A stretch of 64,000 nt of DNA from an uncultured Allobosea sp. (GCF_945956895.1 NZ_CAMFJF010000010.1:1-64000); one strand, 5' to 3'. Numbered from the stretch's first letter, positions 12,664 through 19,952 are shown. Numbers and translations are program-made. Notes: a model not told the origin generated them from the letters alone.

Positions 12664-13479
12664 TCAGGCCGTTCTCTCGGCTTGCATGGCAAGAGCCCGC
12701 AGAGCCTCGCCCGTCGCCGCGTCGGCCGGAAAGAAGGTCTCCAGCGCCAGCTCCGACAAGGTGATGTCCACGGGCGTGCCGAACACGGTGGTCGTCGAGA
12801 TCAGCGATAGCGTGGTCTCGCCGAGCTTCAATTGCATGGGTACGACGATGGCCGCTTCCGCCTCGGCGTCGTGTCGCGTCCCTTGGCCGGGATGGGGATA
12901 GGCTACGAGCTCGCCGAGCAATTCGCCGAGTTTCGCGTCGGCCGTCGCGCGCACCTGCTGGCGCAGCCTTGCCAGGAGATGGGCGCGCCATTCCGCGAGG
13001 TTGAGAATGAAGGGCGCGAGCCCCTGAGGATGCAGCGAGAGGCGCAGCACGTTGACGGGCGGCTTCAGCAGTTCCGCATCGGCCACCAGCCCGAGCAATC
13101 GCGTCACCGCGTTGTTATAGGCGAGCAGCGTCCAGTGCCGGTCGACGGCGACCGCCGGATAGGGCTCGTGTCCCTTCAAGATCAGGTCGATCGCGCTGCG
13201 GGCGGCATCGAGCGACGGGTCCTCCAGCGAACGCTCCGGGTAGATCGGGGCATAACCGGACGCCAACAGCAGGGCGTTGCGCTCGCGAAGCGGCACGCCG
13301 AGATGCTCGGCCAGAAGCAGGACCATCTCGCGGCTCGGGCGTGAGCGGCCGCTTTCGATGAAGCTGAGATGCTTCTGCGAGATCTCGGCTTCGAGCGCGA
13401 GATCGAGCTGGCTGAAGCGGCGAAGCTGGCGCCAGTCGCGAAGCAGCGCGCCGATCGGAGGAGGCTGGTGTGTGTTCAT
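12664..13479 (-). CDS. XRE-family transcriptional regulator with MmyB-like ligand-binding domain
   Basis: The 271-residue protein has an N-terminal helix-turn-helix (about residues 8-70: LLRDWRQLRRFSQLDLALEAE, ISQKHLSFIESGRSRPS) followed by a MmyB-type domain (~residues 90-265; AVAVDRHWTLLAYNNAVTRLL, LNLAEWRAHLLARLR) that in related proteins forms a PAS-like small-molecule pocket. It is divergently transcribed from the membrane-protein gene at 13609, 129 bases away, and may regulate it (inference). Start 13479 (MNTHQ) is preferred to 13515 by family alignment; neither has a strong ribosome site. Confidence 0.85.
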   Translation of the reverse strand: MNTHQPPPIGALLRDWRQLRRFSQLDLALEAEISQKHLSFIESGRSRPSREMVLLLAEHLGVPLRERNALLLASGYAPIYPERSLEDPSLDAARSAIDLILKGHEPYPAVAVDRHWTLLAYNNAVTRLLGLVADAELLKPPVNVLRLSLHPQGLAPFILNLAEWRAHLLARLRQQVRATADAKLGELLGELVAYPHPGQGTRHDAEAEAAIVVPMQLKLGETTLSLISTTTVFGTPVDITLSELALETFFPADAATGEALRALAMQAERTA

Positions 13480-13608
13480 GGTGGAGAAGCTAGCGATCCC
13501 GGCGGGTGGTTCCAATTACCTCCCGCTTAATCGACGGGCCGACGCGGTTCCGTCAGCATTCCCCCATCGAAACGGGCTTGAGGCCCGAAACCGCGAAGGA
13601 GAATTGCC

Positions 13609-14034
13609 ATGTCGCTCATCCAGTCCTCGCCCCTGCTGCGCAGCGCTCTTGCTCTCGATGCCGCCGCCTGCGCCGGCATGGGCCTCATCCTCGCCGGCGC
13701 GGCCGCGCCGCTCTCGGCCCCGCTCGGCCTGCCCATGGATTTCCTGCGCGGTGCCGGGCTCGTGCTGCTGCCCTGCGCGGCGCTGCTCGGCTGGTTCGCA
13801 GGCCGTAAGACCCTGCCGCGCCTCGCCGTCTACGCGGTGATCGGCATCAACCTGCTCTGGATCGCCGACAGCATCGCCATCCTCCTGATGGGCTGGTTCG
13901 CTCCGACCGGGCTCGGCATCGCCTTCGTCCTGGCCCAGGCGGCGGCCGTCGCCATCGTGACCGAGCTCGAAATCATCGGCTTCAGGCGCTCGGGCGCGGC
14001 CTTGCACGCCGGTGAAGCGGCGGCTGCCCGATAG
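13609..14034 (+). CDS. small four-helix membrane protein of unknown function
   Basis: The 141-residue product has about four hydrophobic segments: residues ~13-35, 42-65, 70-95 and 98-125. These are typical inner-membrane helices, with a charged C-terminus. The start at 13609 follows AAGGAGAATTGCC, a strong ribosome site. It diverges from the XRE/MmyB regulator, a common arrangement in which the regulator controls a neighbouring membrane protein. I do not recognise a family. Confidence 0.75.
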   Translation: MSLIQSSPLLRSALALDAAACAGMGLILAGAAAPLSAPLGLPMDFLRGAGLVLLPCAALLGWFAGRKTLPRLAVYAVIGINLLWIADSIAILLMGWFAPTGLGIAFVLAQAAAVAIVTELEIIGFRRSGAALHAGEAAAAR

Positions 14035-14070
14035 GGTACAAGCTGCTGCCCTGCGAGCGGGCAACAAAAA

Positions 14071-14097
14071 GCCCCGGATGCAGCTCGCATCCGGGGC
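14071..14097 (-). terminator. Rho-independent terminator of the metNIQ operon
   Basis: GCCCCGGATGC and GCATCCGGGGC form an 11-bp stem with a five-base loop. On the minus strand it is followed by TTTTTG, so it fits termination of metQ transcription. It also lies after the + gene ending at 14034. Confidence 0.85.
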
Positions 14098-14140
14098 AAG
14101 GCGCCTGGCCGATGATCGAAAGCCAGGTGGGAGGAGAGGG

Positions 14141-14941
14141 TTACCAGCTGGCGAGCACGGCGCCCTTGAAGCGCTCGGCGACGAAGGCCTTGATCTCGGG
14201 CGAATGGTAGCTTTCGACCAGCGTCTTGACCCAGGGCTTGTCCTTGTCGGCGCTGCGCACGGCGATCAGGTTGACATAGGGGCCCTTGGCGTCCTCGCGC
14301 AGGATCGCCGAGGCCGGGTCGATCTTGGCATCGACGGCATAGTTGGTGTTGATCGCGGCGGCGGCGACATCGGCCAGCGAGCGCGGGGTCTGCGCGGCCT
14401 CGATCTCGATGATCTTGAGCTTCTTCGGGTTGCCGACGATATCGGCCGGGCTCGGCTTGAAGCCGACGCCGTCCTTCAGCTTGATCACGCCCTTGTCCTG
14501 CAGCAGCAGCAGCGAGCGGCCGCCATTGGTCGGGTCGTTCTGGATCGCGACGGTGGAGCCGTCCGGCACCTGCGACCAGTCCTTGTACTTGGCCGAGTAG
14601 ATGCCGAGCGGGAAGTTCACGGTCAGGCCGGCGCTCTCGATCTTGAAGCCGCGATCCTTCACCTGGTTGTCGAGATAGGGCTGGTTCTGGAAGGAATTGG
14701 CCTCCAGTTCGCCGGCATCGAGCGCCTGGTTCGGTACGACATAGTCGGAGAACTCGATGAGCTTGAGGTCGATGCCCTTCTTGGCGAGGACGGGCTTCAC
14801 CTTCTCCAGGATCTCGGCATGCGGGCCGGGCGAGACGCCGATGCGGATCACCTGGTTCTGCTGGGCGAGCGCGGGGACGGCGGCAAGCGTCAGGGCGAAA
14901 CCGGCAAGCAGCGCGGCGCGGCGGTTGAGGAGGGTCGTCAT
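14141..14941 (-). CDS. metQ: methionine ABC transporter substrate-binding protein MetQ (NlpA family)
   Basis: The 266-residue protein has a signal peptide (residues 1-26, ALTLAAVPALAQQ) and the NlpA/MetQ fold: IRIGVSPGPHAEILEKVKPVL, SDYVVPNQALDAGELEANSFQNQPYLD, VPDGSTVAIQNDPTNGGRSLLLLQ and INTNYAVDA. There is no lipobox Cys at the cleavage site, so it is predicted to be soluble in the periplasm rather than a lipoprotein. It delivers methionine, possibly D-methionine, to MetNI. It is the last gene of the operon, 42 bases after metI, before a strong terminator. Confidence 0.95.
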   Translation of the reverse strand: MTTLLNRRAALLAGFALTLAAVPALAQQNQVIRIGVSPGPHAEILEKVKPVLAKKGIDLKLIEFSDYVVPNQALDAGELEANSFQNQPYLDNQVKDRGFKIESAGLTVNFPLGIYSAKYKDWSQVPDGSTVAIQNDPTNGGRSLLLLQDKGVIKLKDGVGFKPSPADIVGNPKKLKIIEIEAAQTPRSLADVAAAAINTNYAVDAKIDPASAILREDAKGPYVNLIAVRSADKDKPWVKTLVESYHSPEIKAFVAERFKGAVLASW

Positions 14942-14983
14942 GATGTCGGTTCCTTCTGTCGAATGGGGATGAGTCTGGAAACG

Positions 14984-15649
14984 TCAGGCGTGACGCAGGC
15001 GCTTGTTGAGATGGCGGGCGAGCCGGTCGCCGACGCTCTGGACGAGCTGGACGAGGACGATGAGCACGGCGACGACCGCCGCCATCACGTCCGGCATGAA
15101 GCGCTGGTAGCCGTAGCGGATGCCGAGATCGCCGAGCCCGCCGCCGCCGACCGCGCCGACCATGGCGGAGAAGCCGATCAGGCTGACCAGCGCCAGAGTC
15201 AGGCCGAGCACGATCGCCGGCAGGGCCTCCGGCACCAGCACCTTTCTGATGATCTGGACGGGCGTGGCCCCCATCGCACGCGCGGCCTCGACCAGTCCCT
15301 GGTCGACCTCGCGCACCGCGCCCTCGATCAGCCTGGCGATGAAGGGCGTGGAGGCGACGGTCAGAGGCACAATCGCAGCGGCCGTGCCGATCGAGGTGCC
15401 GGCGATCAGGCGCGTGAACGGGATGATCGCGACGACCAGGATGATGAAGGGCGTCGAGCGCGTGGCGTTGACCAGCGTGCCCAGGAACAGGTTGGCGGCC
15501 GGCGCCGCGAACAATTCGCCGCGCTTGCTGGTGGCGAGGAAGACGCCGAGCGGCAGGCCGAAGAGCGTGCCGAGCCCGGCCGCGACCGCGACCATGGCGA
15601 GCGTATCCAGCGTCGACTGGGCGATGAGGCGGATGATTTCAGGAGACAT
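14984..15649 (-). CDS. metI: methionine ABC transporter permease MetI
   Basis: The 221-residue inner-membrane permease has about five transmembrane segments and the EAA-loop motif (EAARAMGATPVQIIRKVLVPEALP) that contacts the ATPase. ATRSTPFIILVVAIIPFTRL and SAMVGAVGGGGLGDLGIRYGYQRF are characteristic of MetI. Its start overlaps the end of metN by 11 bases, so the two are translationally coupled. Confidence 0.96.
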   Translation of the reverse strand: MSPEIIRLIAQSTLDTLAMVAVAAGLGTLFGLPLGVFLATSKRGELFAAPAANLFLGTLVNATRSTPFIILVVAIIPFTRLIAGTSIGTAAAIVPLTVASTPFIARLIEGAVREVDQGLVEAARAMGATPVQIIRKVLVPEALPAIVLGLTLALVSLIGFSAMVGAVGGGGLGDLGIRYGYQRFMPDVMAAVVAVLIVLVQLVQSVGDRLARHLNKRLRHA

Positions 15650-16748
15650 GGCCGATCACCTCCGCCTTGAGCCCGAGGCTCTTCAGGGCGCCGAGCACGG
15701 CGTCGCTCTCCGGTGCGCGAGAGGGCACCGAGACGAGCAGGCTGCCGAAGGGCTGGCCGGCGATGGCGTCGATCCGCCCGGCCAGGATGTTGACGTCGAC
15801 GCCGACGATGCCGCTCAGCCGGCTGATCACCGGGGCGGTTGCGTTCTCGCCGAGGAAGGTGATGCGCAGCACGATATTGTCGCCGGGACGCGCGTCCTTG
15901 CGGATGCGCTGGGCGAGATGCTCGGGCAGTTCGACGCCGGTCACGGTCTCGACGAAGCTCGCCGTCGTCGGGTGCTGCGGGTTGGTGAAGACCGCGAAGG
16001 TCTCGCCCTGCTCGACGATGCGCCCGCCCTCGATCACCGCGACGCGGTCGCAGATCTCCTTGATGACGGGAATCTCGTGGGTGATCAGCAGGATGGTGAT
16101 GCCGAGCTCCCGGTTGACCTGTCTCAGCAGGGCGAGGATCGAGCGCGTCGTCTCGGGGTCGAGCGCCGAGGTCGCCTCATCGCAGAGCAGTACCTTCGGA
16201 TCGGTGGCCAGCGCCCGGGCAATGCCGACGCGCTGCTTCTGCCCGCCGGAGAGCTCGGCCGGATAGCGCGCGCTCTTGTCGGACAGGTCGACCAGCGCGA
16301 GCAGGCGCTCGACCTTCTCGGTGATCTCGGCCTTGCTCGCGCCGGCGATCTCCAGCGGCAGCGCGACATTGTCGAAGACCGTGCGCGAGGAGAGCAGGTT
16401 GAAATGCTGGAAGATCATGCCGATCCGCCGGCGCTGCTGCCGCCAGCCGGATTCGGTGAGGTCCGTAACGTCCTGGCCCTCGATCAGAATGCGGCCTTCG
16501 GTGGCGCGCTCCAGCCCGTTGACGAGGCGGATCAGCGTCGACTTGCCGGCGCCGGAACGCCCGATCACGCCGAGGATCGTGCCGGCAGGCACGTCGAGAT
16601 CGATCCCGGCGAGCGCGCCGACCGGCTGCTGGCCGCGGCGGCCGGGATAGGTCTTGCCGACACGCTCGAAGCGGATGGCCGGTTCGGGCAAGGAGAGGGG
16701 CAAAGCCCCGGCACTGAGCGTGCCGGGTCTGACGGGGGCGTTCATCAT
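15639..16748 (-). CDS. metN: methionine ABC transporter ATP-binding protein MetN
   Basis: The 369-residue ATPase energises methionine import. Walker A is GRSGAGKST (residues 63-71), the ABC signature is LSGGQ (166-170) and Walker B is VLLCDE (186-191). A C-terminal NIL/ACT-like domain (about residues 285-360, ending SLGLKAEVIGHVS) binds methionine and causes trans-inhibition in the family. The start lies four bases after the stop of the small 57-residue ORF upstream (TGA GGAC ATG), and GAGGAC serves as its ribosome site. The gene sits under a predicted SAM-II riboswitch. Confidence 0.96.
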   Translation of the reverse strand: MMNAPVRPGTLSAGALPLSLPEPAIRFERVGKTYPGRRGQQPVGALAGIDLDVPAGTILGVIGRSGAGKSTLIRLVNGLERATEGRILIEGQDVTDLTESGWRQQRRRIGMIFQHFNLLSSRTVFDNVALPLEIAGASKAEITEKVERLLALVDLSDKSARYPAELSGGQKQRVGIARALATDPKVLLCDEATSALDPETTRSILALLRQVNRELGITILLITHEIPVIKEICDRVAVIEGGRIVEQGETFAVFTNPQHPTTASFVETVTGVELPEHLAQRIRKDARPGDNIVLRITFLGENATAPVISRLSGIVGVDVNILAGRIDAIAGQPFGSLLVSVPSRAPESDAVLGALKSLGLKAEVIGHVS

Positions 16749-16752
16749 GTCC

Positions 16753-16926
16753 TCAGAAATGCGTGTGGCAGGACCAATGGGCGATGCCGAGCTGCTCGAT
16801 GGTCACGTCATGGACCGAGCGGCGCTGGTCTTCCGCCGCTGCGGCGTCGAGCGGGTCGAAGGTGGTGGGGACGGCCTCGGCGAACCAGTTCGCGAGGCCG
16901 TTCCAGAGGGCGGAGAGAAGCTGCAT
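16753..16926 (-). CDS. 57-residue ORF of unknown function directly upstream of metN
   Basis: An ATG at 16926 opens a frame of 57 codons ending four bases before metN. The product begins MQLLSALWNGLANWFAEAVP, has an acidic/basic middle (DAAAAEDQRRSVHDVT) and ends IEQLGIAHWSCHTHF, with a Cys and two His near the C-terminus that could bind metal (inference). The ribosome site GAGGCGG overlaps the end of the preceding 83-residue ORF, whose TGA lies seven bases before this ATG. Tight spacing on both sides argues for a real translated gene. I do not recognise a family. Confidence 0.6.
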   Translation of the reverse strand: MQLLSALWNGLANWFAEAVPTTFDPLDAAAAEDQRRSVHDVTIEQLGIAHWSCHTHF

Positions 16927-16933
16927 CGCCGCC

Positions 16934-17185
16934 TCACGAAGCCAGCAGCAGCAGCGGCGAGCGCCGCTGCGAGCGGAAGAGCCGGCGCGCGGCGGTCTCG
17001 GCGGCGCCGGGCGTGGCGAAACGCTGCCCGTCCAGCGCCCGGAAAGCGGCGGAGGCGGAGACGAAGGTGAAGTCGCGCTCGTCGGCGCGGCGGCTCACGA
17101 GCCCGATCTGGGCCTCGCCGAGCTCGATGACATAGGCCTGCTGCGCCGGGCGGGCCCGGGCGGGAAGAGAATGAAGCTGGGACAT
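16934..17185 (-). CDS. 83-residue ORF of unknown function in the met operon
   Basis: The frame encodes 83 residues starting MSQLHSLPARARPAQQAYVI, with ELGEAQIGLVSRRADERDFT, FVSASAAFRALDGQRFATPG and an Arg-rich LFRRSQRR-like region ending in SPLLLLAS. It looks like a compact alpha/beta protein with a basic C-terminus and no signal peptide. It is followed within seven bases by the 57-residue ORF and then metN, metI and metQ. GAAGGCAG lies before the ATG. No family recognised; role in methionine uptake or its control is only suggested by context. Confidence 0.6.
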   Translation of the reverse strand: MSQLHSLPARARPAQQAYVIELGEAQIGLVSRRADERDFTFVSASAAFRALDGQRFATPGAAETAARRLFRSQRRSPLLLLAS

Positions 17186-17233
17186 GGAACTGCCTTCTGC
17201 CGCCGGTGCGGCATGTGTCGGAACGATTGGATG

Positions 17234-17252
17234 GGAAGGGCCTTTCGGCCTT
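17234..17252 (-). promoter_or_regulatory. hairpin after the met leader ORF
   Basis: On the minus strand AAGGCC-GAAA-GGCCCTT forms a short GNRA-capped stem 7 to 25 bases after the leader ORF stop. It lacks a long T-run, so it may be an attenuator, a pausing site or just a structured spacer. Confidence 0.35.
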
Positions 17253-17258
17253 GCGATC

Positions 17259-17327
17259 TCAGCGTCGACAGCGGCAGGGCATTCGGCGGAAGCGGGTTTG
17301 GCTTCGGCTCGCTTTCACAATGGTCAT
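17259..17327 (-). CDS. 22-residue leader peptide ORF, C-terminus RRMPCRCRR
   Basis: A strong ribosome site GAGGAG sits six bases before the ATG at 17327. The 22-codon ORF starts MTIVKASRSQ and ends RRMPCRCRR then TGA. The peptide is very basic and has two Cys codons, an Arg cluster and a Met codon near the end, as expected for a leader that senses translation of sulfur amino acids or stalls the ribosome. It lies just downstream of the predicted SAM-II aptamer and upstream of the small ORFs and metNIQ. It is a candidate by inspection only. Confidence 0.5.
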   Translation of the reverse strand: MTIVKASRSQTRFRRMPCRCRR

Positions 17328-17349
17328 GTCAGTCTCCTCGATCTGGAGC

Positions 17350-17366
17350 CCACGACCCAGTCGTGG
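17350..17366 (-). promoter_or_regulatory. hairpin between SAM-II aptamer and leader ribosome site
   Basis: CCACGAC and GTCGTGG form a perfect 7-bp stem with a 3-base loop, directly after the aptamer 3' end and before the leader GAGGAG. SAM-II switches normally place the ribosome site directly in or after the aptamer, so this insert is unusual. Confidence 0.5.
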
Positions 17367-17418
17367 CGCTTTAGCGTTTGGTGACGCGGCGCAAGCTGCT
17401 GCTCAAATCTCCGCGGCT
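17364..17418 (-). ncRNA. SAM-II riboswitch upstream of the met transport operon
   Basis: Read on the minus strand, GCCGCGGAGATTTGAGCA..GCTTGC.GCCGCG..AAACGCTAAAGC matches the SAM-II layout: P1 arm CGCGG pairs with CCGCG, the conserved ATTTG and CTTGC tracts lie between, and GCTAAA follows as in the known env metX aptamer. SAM-II is known from alphaproteobacterial methionine and SAM genes and forms an H-type pseudoknot. It lies within the predicted 5' leader of the operon ending in metQ. SAM binding should reduce expression of what follows. Confidence 0.75.
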
Positions 17419-17444
17419 CCCCGATTGCTCCGGGAACACCTGCA

Positions 17445-17472
17445 ATCTGATCGACGGCGTCCTGTTTGTCAA
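17445..17472 (-). promoter_or_regulatory. predicted promoter of the SAM-II/met operon
   Basis: On the minus strand TTGACA (17472-17467) and TCAGAT (17450-17445) are 16 bases apart. Transcription would start near 17438 and run into the riboswitch about 20 bases later. Confidence 0.5.
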
Positions 17473-17485
17473 CCGGATCGTTCTT

Positions 17486-17520
17486 TTGAAGAAACGACAT
17501 GGTGGAGAATAATTTTCTCC
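17486..17520 (+). promoter_or_regulatory. predicted promoter with operator-like dyad for the DUF2946/PCuAC genes
   Basis: TTGAAG (17486-17491) and TAATTT (17510-17515) are 18 bases apart. An inverted repeat GGAGAA-TAATT-TTCTCC (17504-17520) covers the -10 element and could be a repressor site. A start of transcription near 17523 would make the ATG at 17499 untranscribed and supports 17598 as the real start. Confidence 0.4.
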
Positions 17521-17597
17521 ATGCGCTCTTTGCGCTCTGCCAAGGATGCGGCAATGCGCGGCTTGACGAAGCCGCGGAAGCGGCGCCATTTGCGGCC

Positions 17598-17975
17598 ATG
17601 CAGGCTCGCGCCGCCCTTCTCGATCGCCTTCGCCGCTCCGGGCTCGGAGCTTGGCTGGCGGTCGCCTATGCGCTTTGTGTGCTGGCTCTGGCGCTCGCGC
17701 CCACCCCGGCCCTGGCGACGCTGAGCGGCCATGATGGCTTCGTGCTGTGCTCCGGTGCGCCGGTTCCCGATGAGGGCCAGCCCGCCCCGCTCGGCGATCT
17801 CACCCATTGCAAGGGCTGCCCGCTCAATCCGGTCCTCGCCGGCCCTCCGGTCGAGATCGCGCCTGTGCCGATGCGCCTCGCCACGCGTCTGGCGTCGCCT
17901 GCATTGCTGGCGGAGGGCTTGCCGCATCGTTTCGCGGCCGGGCTCGCACAGTCGCGCGCGCCGCCGCTGGGCTGA
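17598..17975 (+). CDS. DUF2946-family (CutF-like) small membrane-linked protein
   Basis: From the ATG at 17598 the product has 125 residues. It starts with a basic N-terminus and a hydrophobic segment ([25 protein letters not shown]) acting as signal or anchor. The outward part carries three spaced Cys residues ([17 protein letters not shown]), the hallmark of DUF2946 proteins. In Rhodobacter a protein of this family (CutF) acts upstream of copper-handling genes and its Cys residues and translation stalling control their expression. Here the next gene encodes a PCuAC copper chaperone, matching that context. An upstream ATG at 17499 would add 33 residues but precedes the predicted transcript. 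Confidence 0.65.
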   Translation: MQARAALLDRLRRSGLGAWLAVAYALCVLALALAPTPALATLSGHDGFVLCSGAPVPDEGQPAPLGDLTHCKGCPLNPVLAGPPVEIAPVPMRLATRLASPALLAEGLPHRFAAGLAQSRAPPLG

Positions 17976-18056
17976 AACCTCCGCCTGCCCATCCGCATCC
18001 AATTCCGGCCTGTCCGCTCCCAAAGCATCGGAAGCATCTGATGCCGAGACAAAACT

Positions 18057-18073
18057 GGATCGCATAGCGATCC
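18057..18073 (+). promoter_or_regulatory. hairpin between DUF2946 gene and PCuAC gene
   Basis: GGATCGC and GCGATCC form a 7-bp stem with an ATA loop, 63 bases before the PCuAC start. A stem-loop in this spot would suit CutF-type control of the downstream gene by ribosome stalling, but that is inference. Confidence 0.4.
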
Positions 18074-18135
18074 AATTAGCGGCGGCACCTTCTCACGAGG
18101 CTGCGTCAGCGGCCCGTTCGTTCAGGGTATACATC

Positions 18136-18615
18136 ATGAAGCTTTCCTGCTCGCTCGCCGCCGCGGCTCTCCTGCTCTCGGCCGGTTTCGCCACTGCGCA
18201 TGAAATCAAGGCCGGTCCGCTCAAGATCGGCCATCCTTGGTCGCGCGCCACGCCGGCCGGCGCCAAGGTCGGCGGCGGCTATCTCTCGATCGAGAACACC
18301 GGCGCGACGGCCGACCGGCTCGTCTCGGTCTCCGTTCCTTTCGCGGCCCGTTCTGAAATCCACGAGATGGCGGTGAAGGACGGCATCATGACGATGCGGC
18401 CGCTGGAGCAGGGCGTCGAAGTGCCGGCCGGTGCCAAGGTCGAGTTCAAGCCCGGCGGCTACCACATCATGTTCATGGAGCTGAAGCAGCAGCTCAAGCA
18501 GGGCGAGATGATGAAGGGCACGCTGACCTTCGAGAAGGCCGGGACAGTCGATGTCGAGTTCAAGGTGGATTCGATCGCCGCCAAGGGCGGCGAAGGCGAG
18601 CACAAGGGGCATTGA
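18136..18615 (+). CDS. periplasmic copper chaperone PCu(A)C
   Basis: The 159-residue protein has a signal peptide ending near FATAHE (residue 21) and a PCuAC cupredoxin-like domain. Copper ligand positions are present: His76 and Met78 (EIHEM), Met87 (IMTMRPL), and His110 and Met112 (GGYHIMFM), approximating the family H(M)X10MX21HXM motif with one extra residue in the second spacer. A C-terminal His-containing tail (GGEGEHKGH) may also bind metal. Family members shuttle Cu(I) to the CuA centre of cytochrome oxidase. It lies downstream of the CutF-like gene, whose product may control it. Confidence 0.92.
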   Translation: MKLSCSLAAAALLLSAGFATAHEIKAGPLKIGHPWSRATPAGAKVGGGYLSIENTGATADRLVSVSVPFAARSEIHEMAVKDGIMTMRPLEQGVEVPAGAKVEFKPGGYHIMFMELKQQLKQGEMMKGTLTFEKAGTVDVEFKVDSIAAKGGEGEHKGH

Positions 18616-18630
18616 GGCTCGGGCTGCGAC

Positions 18631-18837
18631 CTTCCCTTCTCCCCTTGCGGGAGAAGGTGGCCCGAAGGGCCGGATGAGGGGTCGCGCTACGCTCTCCGTC
18701 ATTGCGAGCGCAGCGAAGCAATCCAGGGGCGGCAGAACTCTACGTTCCCCTGGATTGCTTCGTCGCTTCGCTCCTCGCAATGACGGCAAGCGTCGCAAGA
18801 CCCCTCACCCCAACCCTCTCCCGCAGGGGGAGAGGGG
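18631..18837. repeat. composite palindromic repeat, family C copy 1
   Basis: The outer arms CTTCTCCCCTTGCGGGAGAAGG and CCCTCTCCCGCAGGGGGAGAGG enclose a second palindrome (CCGTCATTGCGAGCGCAGCG...CGCAATGACGG) with GAAGCAATCCAGG/CCTGGATTGCTTC arms. The inner module recurs alone at 33572-33673 and the whole structure at 59301-59531. Confidence 0.8.
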
Positions 18838-18853
18838 GTGTGGTTGCGGCTCT

Positions 18854-19783
18854 TCAGATCTTCGCGCGTGGATCGTGCTTGGCGATCCGCGACAGCAGGT
18901 AGTCGACCTCGGCCCTGGCCGCGGCGCTGAGGACCGAGCCCGGCTTGCGCTGGGCGTCATGGCTGAGGATGCCGCGCTTCATCATCGTGTATTTGCGCAC
19001 GGCAAGGCCGACGCCCTGCTGCTGCTCGTAGCGCATCAGCGGCAGATGCGCGTCGAAGATGTCATGGGCCTCGTCGCGCTTGCCGGCCTTCTGCAGGCGA
19101 ACCACGTCGATCAGCAGCTCCGGGAAGGCGTAGCCGGTATTGGCGCCGTCGGCACCGCGCTCCATCTCGAAATCGAGGAAGAGCCCGCCATTGCCGGTCA
19201 CGATCGAGATCGGGCGCAGCGAGCCTTCCTTCTGGAACTTGCGCAGGGTCGAGATCTTCTCCAGCCCCGGCCAGTCCTCGTGCTTCAGCATCACGCAGGA
19301 CGGGTTGTCCATGACGATCTTGCGGATCACCGCCGGCGTCATCACCACCGAGAGCGTCAGCGGATAGTCCTGGATGACGAAGGGGATGTCGCTGCCGATC
19401 GCCTCGACGGCCTGCGCGTAATAGCCGGTGATCTGGTCGTCGGTGCGGAGCGAGGGCGGCGGGGCGATCATCACGCCGCCGGCGCCGAGATCCATCACCT
19501 GCCGGGCGAGCGAGCGCATCGCCGCGAAACCGGGCGCCGAGACGCCGACGATGATCGGCTTAGCCCCCATCCTGGCGACGCAGCGCTTGACCAGCTCGAC
19601 CGATTCCTCGGGCTCGAGCTTGGGCGCCTCGCCCATGATGCCGAGCACGGTGACGCCGTCAGAGCCGATGTCGTGATAGAACTGGAACAGCCGGTCGGCC
19701 GAGGTCCAGTCGATGCTGCCATCCGGATTGAACGGGGTCGGCGCGATCGGGAAGACGCCGGAAGCGTCGGGGGTGAGGCGCAT
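18854..19783 (-). CDS. dihydrodipicolinate synthase-family aldolase/dehydratase
   Basis: The 309-residue TIM-barrel protein belongs to the DapA/NanA family. The Schiff-base lysine is Lys167 (CVMLKHED) and the barrel tyrosine is Tyr140 (IQDYP). The segment normally reading GTTGE is GIMGEAPKL, so the Thr pair of true DapA is absent; the substrate is probably a sugar-acid or keto acid rather than pyruvate plus aspartate semialdehyde (inference). Start 19783 has AAGGA seven bases upstream. A FAH-family hydrolase lies 170 bases upstream, separated by a family A repeat, suggesting a small catabolic unit. Confidence 0.85.
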   Translation of the reverse strand: MRLTPDASGVFPIAPTPFNPDGSIDWTSADRLFQFYHDIGSDGVTVLGIMGEAPKLEPEESVELVKRCVARMGAKPIIVGVSAPGFAAMRSLARQVMDLGAGGVMIAPPPSLRTDDQITGYYAQAVEAIGSDIPFVIQDYPLTLSVVMTPAVIRKIVMDNPSCVMLKHEDWPGLEKISTLRKFQKEGSLRPISIVTGNGGLFLDFEMERGADGANTGYAFPELLIDVVRLQKAGKRDEAHDIFDAHLPLMRYEQQQGVGLAVRKYTMMKRGILSHDAQRKPGSVLSAAARAEVDYLLSRIAKHDPRAKI

Positions 19784-19825
19784 GATGCGGTCCTTACAAG
19801 ATGGCTGAAGATTGCTGTCCCACTC

Positions 19826-19943
19826 AGCCCTCATCCTGAGGAGCCGCGAAGCGGCGTCTCGAAGGATGCTCCAGATGGTCCCGGAGCCTCCTGGACCATC
19901 CTTCGAGACGCAAGCCATCGGCTTGCTCCTCAGGATGAGGGCT
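19826..19943. repeat. palindromic dispersed repeat, family A copy 2
   Basis: The same outer arms (AGCCCTCATCCTGAGGAGC and inverse) and inner GTCTCGAAGGATG arms as at 2321-2435, with a different centre. It lies between two genes of the same strand. Confidence 0.85.
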
Positions 19944-19952
19944 GAGAAGGCT

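Noticed and set aside
17499..17597. Longer N-terminus for the DUF2946 protein from ATG 17499
   Set aside because: The predicted promoter -10 element (17510-17515) lies within it, so this ATG would be outside the transcript, and the 33 added residues are not part of the signal-peptide plan.
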